From Corythoichthys intestinalis (lineage: Eukaryota; Chordata; Actinopteri; Syngnathiformes; Syngnathidae): a stretch of DNA of 64,000 nt. Position numbers and translations under genes: made by a program. The DNA lies in the NCBI RefSeq assembly GCF_030265065.1, contig NC_080413.1, positions 22,481,501 through 22,545,500 of the forward strand. The letters are read 5' to 3'. This document shows, in pieces, positions 57,780 through 64,000 of this stretch. The notes beneath the pieces were generated by a model. It ran no database searches and was not told the origin of the DNA. It saw only the letters and a list, made by a program, of their open reading frames with translations. Position 1 is the first letter of the stretch; the number at the start of each line of letters is the position of its first letter.

Positions 57780-59421
57780 CAGTGGTTTGAAAAAGTATTC
57801 GAACCTTTTGGAATTTCTCACATTTCTGCGTAAAATCCCCATCAAATGGGATCTGATCTTTGTCAAAATACACAGATGTAAAAACTGTGTTCGCTTTACT
57901 TAAAACCACCCGCGTATTTATACGTTTTCATATTTTAATGAGGATAGCATGCAAAATAAGATAGAGGGGGGAAAAATAAGTAAGTGAACCCTCTGCCTAA
58001 GGAGACTTTAAGAGCAACTGAAACCAATTTTTACCAAACAACTTAAATCAGGTGTGTGCCAAATCACTGATGAGTGGTTTAAAGCTGCCCTGCCCACTGT
58101 AAAACACCCACCTGGTAAGAATTATCTAGATGAGAAGCAGTGTCTGATGTGCATCATGGCTCGGTCAAAAGAGCTCTCTGAAGACCTCCAATCAGGGATT
58201 GTTGATTTGTACTGGGAAAGGATACAAAACCATCTCCAAAAGTCTGGATGTTCATCAATTGACAGTCAGAGAAATTGTCTACAATTAGAGAGTTTGGCAC
58301 TGTTGCTTCTCTCCCAAGGAGTGGCAGTCCACCAAAGATGACTCCAAGAGTTCAGCGCAGAATACTCAGACAGGTTAAAAAAAGAATCCTGAAATGTGTC
58401 TGCTAAGATAAAAAAAAGAATCCTGGAGTGTCTGCTAAAGACTTACAGAAATCACCGGCACGGTCTAATATCTCTGTGCATATACATTAACTACATGTAA
58501 AACTATGGCCAAGAATGTTGTTCATGGGAGGACTCCATGAAGGAAGCCACTGCTGTCTAAAAAAAAAAATGTTGCTCCTTTCATGTTCTCAAAAAGGCAC
58601 TTGGACATTCCACAGATGTATTGGCAAAATATTTTGTGGAGTGATGACACCAAAGTTGAATTGTCTGGGAGTAACACACCTCATAAGTGGAGGAAAAACG
58701 GAACAGCTCACCAACATCAACACCTCGTCCACACCGTGAAGCATGGTGGAGGGAGCATCAGGATTTGGGGCTGTTTTGCTGCCTCAGGGCCTGGACAACT
58801 TGCAATAATTAATGGAAGAATGAATTCAAAACTTTATCAGGACGTTTTGCAGGAAAACCTTAGGCTGTCTGTCAGACAGTTAAAGCTAAAAAGAGAATGG
58901 ATGCTGCAACAAGACAATGATCAAAAACACAGAAGTAAATCAACTTCAGAATGGTTTCAGAAGAACATAATACACGTTCTGGAGTGGCCTAGTCAAAGTC
59001 CAGACTTGAACCCTATTGAGATGCTGTGGCATGACCTAAAGGCAGCGATTAATGCCAGATATCCCAGGAATCTGACTGAACTACAGTACTTTTGTAGAGA
59101 AGAATGGACAAAAAATAGTCCTGATCGATGTGCCAGACTGATCTTCAGCTACAGGAAGTGTCTGGTTGAAGTTATTGCTGCCAAAGGGGGGAGGGCACAA
59201 AATATTAAATGTGATAGTTCGTTTACGTATTTTGTCCCCCTTCTGTCATTGTGTGCATTATATTGTCATTAAAATATGAAACCTATAAATGTTTGGGTAG
59301 TTTTAGTTAAAGCAGTTTTTTTCACTTGTGTGATTTTGACAAAGATCAGATCACATTTGATGATGATTTTATGCAGAATTGTAAGAATTTCCAAAAGGTT
59401 CAGACACTTTTCATACCACTG
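57780..59421 (+). mobile_element. Tc1-like transposon Tc1-E
   Basis: The ends CAGTGGTTTGAAAAAGTATT and TTTTCATACCACTG are inverted repeats with TA flanks (57778-57779 and 59422-59423). The empty site GATGTAAATAAC is seen in the sister MITE near 15977. Long terminal repeats extend inward (TTTGTCAAAATACACAGATG and its partner). It is 1642 bp with a broken transposase. Confidence 0.95.
58156..59272 (+). pseudogene. Tc1 transposase of Tc1-E, defective N-terminal half
   Basis: The gene starts MARSKELSEDLQSGIVDLYW, then frame changes and stops scatter the DNA-binding half (58220-58580). The catalytic half is open from about 58583: WSDDTKVELSG, QQDNDQKHRSKS and PDLNPIEMLW keep the D, D and E. The normal stop after the AAKGG motif is lost, so the frame reads into the terminal repeat to 59272. 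Confidence 0.92.
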
Positions 59422-59895
59422 TAAATAACAATCAAAATTAATGTTCTGTGCTAATTATTTCTTCAGTTCCGGTCCCTATTGTTTCATTAATTGCTAGTTA
59501 TGGTATTTGGCAACACTTTATCTGACAGTAGCGCCATAAGACTGTCTTTAGACAATCATCGTTATGACATGACACAATCATGAGACTTAATGAAAGCTTA
59601 GAAGTCATTTCATGTTATGTGGAAAATTGTCTCACTTTTGAATTGATGTAAAAGAGCCAAGCTGGACATAAATGGAGTTAGTGACATAATTTGCCAGATG
59701 ATACTTAGTGACATCTGTCATTACCATTCAATAATGCCCATGGTAGTTTCATGTTATAATTATGACATCGCTGTCAAATAAAGTGATAAAGTGTTCCCTA
59801 TTAACCCAAATAAATCAACAAATAAGACACACCGGACTATAAGCTGCAGGATTCAAGATGAAGGAAAAAAGTAGCGGCTTATCGTCTGTAAATTA

Positions 59896-61174
59896 CAAAA
59901 GTAAGAAATTATTAATTTTGAGACTCGAAACAATCCAAAAAAGGCTTCAGATGGAATTGCTACCTGAAATGTGTTAAAGTTTTAAAGTGGGTATAAAATA
60001 CCTCTTTACTTTTTGTCATGTTGTAACTTATTGATACACCTCCAATCCAATTAATTTACTTCATGTTCGCAGGTTTAGATGCAAAATTCTTTTTAAAAAA
60101 ATAGAGAAAATCATTACTGTATATAAGTATTTTATTATTAATCCACTTAGCATAAGTAACAGAATGTACTTTGAATGAGTTTGAGAGTTCTCCTAAACCA
60201 CCCTTCATCATAATCATTCATTCAGGAGAGGTTAAACACAAATGCAGTGCAACAGACATGGTAGATATAAACTTAAGATATATTCACATGATTTTATTGA
60301 CGCCGTGTTGTAACAATTTAAAAGAAAAGGGGGGGGGGGGGGCATCTTAAAAATAACGTGGCACATAAAACAACTTACAGCATCTCTTTTGGTGACATTA
60401 AGGACCCAGAAATGTACACATATACGCTCGGGGGGGCACATAAGGTTCAAAATCAAGTGCAAAACAATTCAGTCTTGCAGTTGTATTTTGCACCTGTTAT
60501 AAAATGTCCCTCGAGTATTTGCGTAGTGTGTTCGAGCTATAGTATAAAATCCAACTTTTCCACACAAAGGCCACTTGCTTGCCACATGGGGAGCACATCT
60601 GGCGACTATGACAGACTACATTTTATGATATTGACCATCTTAAGTATTTAATGTGTAGTCAATTATGGGCAACGTCATAAAGTCTTAACTGTTTTAGCCA
60701 TAAAGGTCACATAGGCTACTCACAAAACCTAAAATGTTGTAACAATCATTACCATGTTAGCATGTAGCAACACGTCAGTAGGGCATGTGCTTCCATAAAT
60801 TTGATAAAGGTCCAACTAAATTTGCCTGTAAAGGTTATTTAGTGTAACTTGGGTTCATTGGCAAATTTCAACAGAAAAACAAATGACACCTTCTGAGTGA
60901 GCAATGAATTTTCAGTAACTAAAATTGGCTGCGCAACCCACACAATGTGGTTAATTCATTGACTGCAATACACAGACAATACATTTTGGAGAAGAAGAGT
61001 TATGAGGCAGGCCGTAAAACTGTTTAAATGGACATGGACTGCTTGTAGGCACAAAAACAAATAAATTCCCTTTCCGTCAGTACCTTAGACACAAAAACAA
61101 TGGATGTGAGCCGTATAATAAAGAAAGAACCACAGAAAACGCGGTCGTAGTTCTCAGTTCTGTAGCTGCAAGCG
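59896..61174 (-). other. slc35b2 3' UTR and adjoining spacer
   Basis: Sequence downstream of the SLC35B2 stop. AATAAA hexamers on the minus strand at 60293-60298 and 60131-60136 could end a long 3' UTR. A G run lies at 60329-60342. No other gene was seen. Confidence 0.5.
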
Positions 61175-62101
61175 CTACACCTTCTGCGGCGGCGCCTGCC
61201 GTCGGCCCGACTTCTTCCGACTACGGGCGTAAACCCGCAGAAAGAGGGCGAGGAAGACCACGGCCACGCCGATGCCACCGAGCATGGTGACGGAGTGGCC
61301 GTATAGGAAGCAGGAGAGGAGTATGGCGAAGGCCTGCCGCAGGGTCATGATGATGGTGAAGACGGCGGCGCCAAACTGGTTGATGGTGTAAAAAATGAAG
61401 AGCTGGCCGCACGCCGAGCACACAGACAGCAGCACGGCGTGGAAGGCGAACTCGGAGTGGCGCGCCATGAACGCCACCGAGTCGAAGAAGGCGCCCTGCT
61501 CCAGCAGCGAGAACACGGTGAAGAGACACGAGAACAAGTTGACGCCGAACATCATTTGAACTGACGACATCTTGTACTTGAACAGGTTGTCCTGCCAGTT
61601 GGACGTGAAGCTGTCGAAGACGATGTAGCCCCCTAGGATGACCACGCCGCTGAAGGTGGTGACCCTGGGCGGATGCTTGTCGGCGGGACTGGACAGAAGG
61701 AACATGCTGACCCCCACGGAGATAAGCATGGCCGTCAGGTACTCCCAGTACTCGTAGCTCTTCTGGGAAACGAGCTTACCCATGAGCATGACGGGAATGA
61801 CCTTAGAGGCCTTGGCCAGGACTTGAGTGGGGAAACTAATGTACTTGAGCGCCTCGTACTGGCACCAGCTGCTCATGATGTTGGAGAGCGAGGCGAAAGA
61901 GTACTTGTACATGGGTGTGCCGTGGTGGGGCTGCTTGAACAGAAAGCACCACAGGCCCGACACTGTCAGGGCCAAAATACGGTTCATAAAAACCAAAAAC
62001 TGAGAGTCCTTGAATCGCTCGCCCTCCTCATCTGGAGCGGAGGCGCCGTACGAACGGGTCATGACCCTCTCCTGCAGGACCCCCCATGTCAGGTAGGACG
62101 C
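61175..62101 (-). CDS. slc35b2: Adenosine 3'-phospho-5'-phosphosulfate transporter 1, last exon only
   Basis: SLC35B2 moves PAPS from cytosol into the Golgi for sulfation of glycans and proteins. The exon begins at 62101 after acceptor ATGCCAG and encodes 308 residues ending RRQAPPQKV at TAG 61177-61175. Human has about 432 residues, so roughly 120 N-terminal residues lie in exons beyond the window. Family text is clear: [78 protein letters not shown] and [20 protein letters not shown]. About eight hydrophobic membrane helices are visible, and the basic C-terminal tail faces the cytosol in this family. It converges with HSP90AB1, as in human from memory. An open frame continues upstream to 62218 but that part is intron. 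Confidence 0.94.
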   Translation of the reverse strand, partial: ASYLTWGVLQERVMTRSYGASAPDEEGERFKDSQFLVFMNRILALTVSGLWCFLFKQPHHGTPMYKYSFASLSNIMSSWCQYEALKYISFPTQVLAKASKVIPVMLMGKLVSQKSYEYWEYLTAMLISVGVSMFLLSSPADKHPPRVTTFSGVVILGGYIVFDSFTSNWQDNLFKYKMSSVQMMFGVNLFSCLFTVFSLLEQGAFFDSVAFMARHSEFAFHAVLLSVCSACGQLFIFYTINQFGAAVFTIIMTLRQAFAILLSCFLYGHSVTMLGGIGVAVVFLALFLRVYARSRKKSGRRQAPPQKV

Positions 62102-62350
62102 CTGGCATACCAAAACATCACAGTCAGCAGGAGATGAGAACAAAGCATCATTATCATTGGGTCTCTTAGCGAAACCAGTGATTACTGACCTATTGTCTGA
62201 GATATCTAGGTGTGCCATGGGAAATTACCCGATTATACTCATCCGTTGCCTTTCAAATGATATTCATACAGTGATACCGCTTCTTCCTAGTGCCACTACA
62301 TGTGCATTTTTTTTTTTTAAAGATACATGCCATCGCGGGTTTATTTTTTG

Positions 62351-63470
62351 AAGGGATGTCCCAATCGTAGAGCCGGCTGGTTTACTGAAAATTTACTGTT
62401 ACCAAAATGGGTCATAATGACCGACGTAATTTTGACCATGTCGGTAAATTTGCCGTTTCATTGAAAAGAAAAAATTAAGTCTTTGCAGCCTGCTTTGACT
62501 ATGTGTTGTTTGGCTATGCTCATTCCCATGCAGCCAATGCCCTTACATGTGACTGTCAGGTGTGCATGTGTGCGGCGTGTATTTCAGTAAATGCTCTGGG
62601 GAAAAAAAACTTGAAACCTTGAAGAGAACAATTGTGTTGAGTAAGTAAGTTTAAGCCCCTCTTGATGTAAATCATTTGTGTTACAATGACATTTTTCCAC
62701 AGTGGCAATAGCAATATTTACAATGTTGCACATTGTTCAAGTTATACAAGCTGTATAACTATTTATACAGATATTTTTGTAAACTTAATGTTTACACTGC
62801 ATGTACAATTATTAAAATAGGTGAAATTGAAAGCTGGTAAATAAATCAGTTCGTTTGTATTTCATGCATTGATTCAGATTTTTAAATTATATTACAGTCC
62901 GCTAGGCGAATTTATCATTATCGAGGTAAATCTGCTCAATTTTACAGTGATAAGTACTTAAGGCCATCTCGCCCAGCCCTACCCGATCGCATATTTTTGC
63001 ACCAGAGTCAGAGTCACCTGATTTTGAGAATCTGCCAATACAGAGTCCCGATCCGATACTGGGAATAAAGTTTTTTTTATTTTTTTTTATTTTTTTAAAT
63101 TTTTTTTAACATAAGTTCCAAATATGTCGCAGTAGTGTATTTTTTACAGTACTTCCTTTTCCACTGTTTCCAGGAGTGTTGCGGAGTGTTAAACGTATAT
63201 ATTTTTGTATCTTTCGGAAATGCCATTATATTTCTGGATTATTTTACCATTTAGCCTTTTTAAAAAGTGAAATAAAATATGAATAAGGCCTGAATGATAT
63301 TGGAAAAAACTAACATTGCAATATACTGTATATTGCCTAGGCTCCATACTTAACTTTTTACATTGGTTGCACAGGTGCACCCAACTTTTTTCTTAAGGTG
63401 CACCACAAAATGTAGGCGCACCCACATTTTTCATTGCATCACCTTTAACGCCATACTGTGATTTTGACTT
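62351..63470 (-). mobile_element. GATCGGG-type repeat, sister of 21020-23494
   Basis: It begins AGGGATGTCCC and continues after the nested hAT as GATCGCATATTTTTGCACC and CACCTGATTTTGAGAATC. It then matches the other copy's inner text in reverse (AGGTGCACCACAAAATGTAGG). It lacks the TTAA element and MITE found in the sister, so it gives their empty sites. The right edge is uncertain. Confidence 0.55.
62368..62981. mobile_element. hAT non-autonomous element with TAGAGC ends (copy 2)
   Basis: It starts TAGAGCCGGCTGGTTTACTG and ends ATCTCGCCCAGCCCTA, like the 36218-37457 copy, with shared GACCGACGTAATTTTGACCA. The flanks CCCAATCG (62360-62367) and CCCGATCG (62982-62989) match at 7 of 8 bases. 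At 614 bp it is half the length of copy 1 and lacks the coding-like middle. Confidence 0.88.
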
Positions 63471-63488
63471 TAAGACGCCTGTCTCGTG

Positions 63489-63514
63489 TTTTTTTTTTTT
63501 TTTTTTTTTTTTTT
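63489..63514. repeat. Poly-T run of 26
   Basis: A 26-base T run directly before the segment shared with 34783-34872; on the minus strand it reads as an A tail. Confidence 0.9.
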
Positions 63515-64000
63515 AAATGTTGACTTTTGTTTTGTGATGCATGCTTTTATTTTGGTGCAGGAATCGAAGAGCAGGTTGTACTTCCGCACGTGAGAGCACT
63601 GACAGACTGGCCACCCATTACATTCACCTATGAGGAAGAGTGCAGAGGTGACAGCCTGCGCGCACATTTGTTGCTTGTGAAGCATTCAGAGGCAACGACT
63701 GTATGTAACCCCTTTTGTACTGTTTATTGCGCGTTTTCAATTGTTGTCGAATACTTGAGGTGAGTTTATGTGATTGTTTTTGATGATGTGCGGACGCTAA
63801 CTTATGCATGCTAATCGTTTGTTATTGCTGTATCAGCAGCTACTTGTAAACGCAAATTTGAATTGCTGTTATTGAAGATGAGACTGATTTAATTTTTATT
63901 TCATTTTAGTTTCATTCTGCAAGCGTTAATTTATGTCATGAGAAGCTGAATGAAGTCACCAAACTACACAGACGTTTGGGATCGTCATTTCGGAGTTCAG
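63515..64000. other. End of window, shared repeat segment then unassigned sequence
   Basis: 63515-63605 is the minus-strand copy of the 34783-34872 segment. Beyond it no SLC35B2 exon or other gene was recognised. Short open frames here have no family pattern. Confidence 0.4.

Larger units (their letters stand above)
57435..59895. mobile_element. MITE with TACCGTAATTTTCACA ends, split by a Tc1
   Basis: The left end TACCGTAATTTTCACACTAT and right end AGCGGCTTATCGTCTGTAAA match the 15631-16477 copy. Without the Tc1 it is about 0.8 kb. It lies between the convergent HSP90AB1 and SLC35B2 genes. Confidence 0.8.

Noticed and set aside
62102-62218. ATG and open frame upstream of the SLC35B2 exon ([11 protein letters not shown]...)
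   Set aside because: The acceptor at 62102 and the family alignment place the exon start at SYLTWG; upstream text has no similarity to the protein and is intron.

Overview
The window is nuclear DNA of a teleost fish. Evidence: five vertebrate genes with ordinary spliced structure, and introns and spacers packed with fish-type DNA transposons (Tc1, hAT, TTAA- and AT-target elements). The species cannot be fixed from the sequence; a percomorph is a guess.

Host genes in order: (1) ATP6V1D, V-ATPase subunit D, minus strand, 447-10226, 8 coding exons giving 248 residues. (2) EIF2S1, eIF2 alpha, plus strand, 11194-19823, 7 coding exons giving 315 residues. (3) RBM25, a splicing regulator, minus strand, 20592-46223, 16 coding exons giving 807 residues. 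(4) HSP90AB1, cytosolic Hsp90 beta, plus strand, 50192-55177, 11 coding exons giving 723 residues. (5) SLC35B2, the Golgi PAPS transporter, minus strand, only its large last exon (61175-62101); the upstream exons lie outside the window. In each complete model the exon lengths sum to a multiple of three, and ATP6V1D, EIF2S1 and HSP90AB1 come within one residue of the human lengths as I remember them.

Layout: ATP6V1D and EIF2S1 are head to head over a short shared promoter (10227-10594) with a CLEAR-like E-box and an NRF1-like palindrome. EIF2S1 and RBM25 converge at about 20.1-20.2 kb. RBM25 and HSP90AB1 diverge from a 4 kb spacer. HSP90AB1 and SLC35B2 converge. From memory, ATP6V1D, EIF2S1 and RBM25 lie on human chromosome 14q and HSP90AB1-SLC35B2 on 6p21, so the block joins two human neighbourhoods. 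The genes are housekeeping functions and do not form one pathway.

Most of the rest is transposon strata. Many insertions can be dated relative to each other because an empty copy of the target repeat lies elsewhere in the window. The items most worth attention are: three non-autonomous elements with a 2-bp AT target duplication, carrying pieces of THAP and SWIM/YqaJ-type genes (ISL2EU-like); a hAT-like element in ATP6V1D intron 1 that carries about 120 bp of 18S rRNA sequence; a 138-bp HSP90AB1 intron that is open and in frame; and a GC-AG intron in ATP6V1D. No tRNA, CRISPR array or viral gene was recognised.
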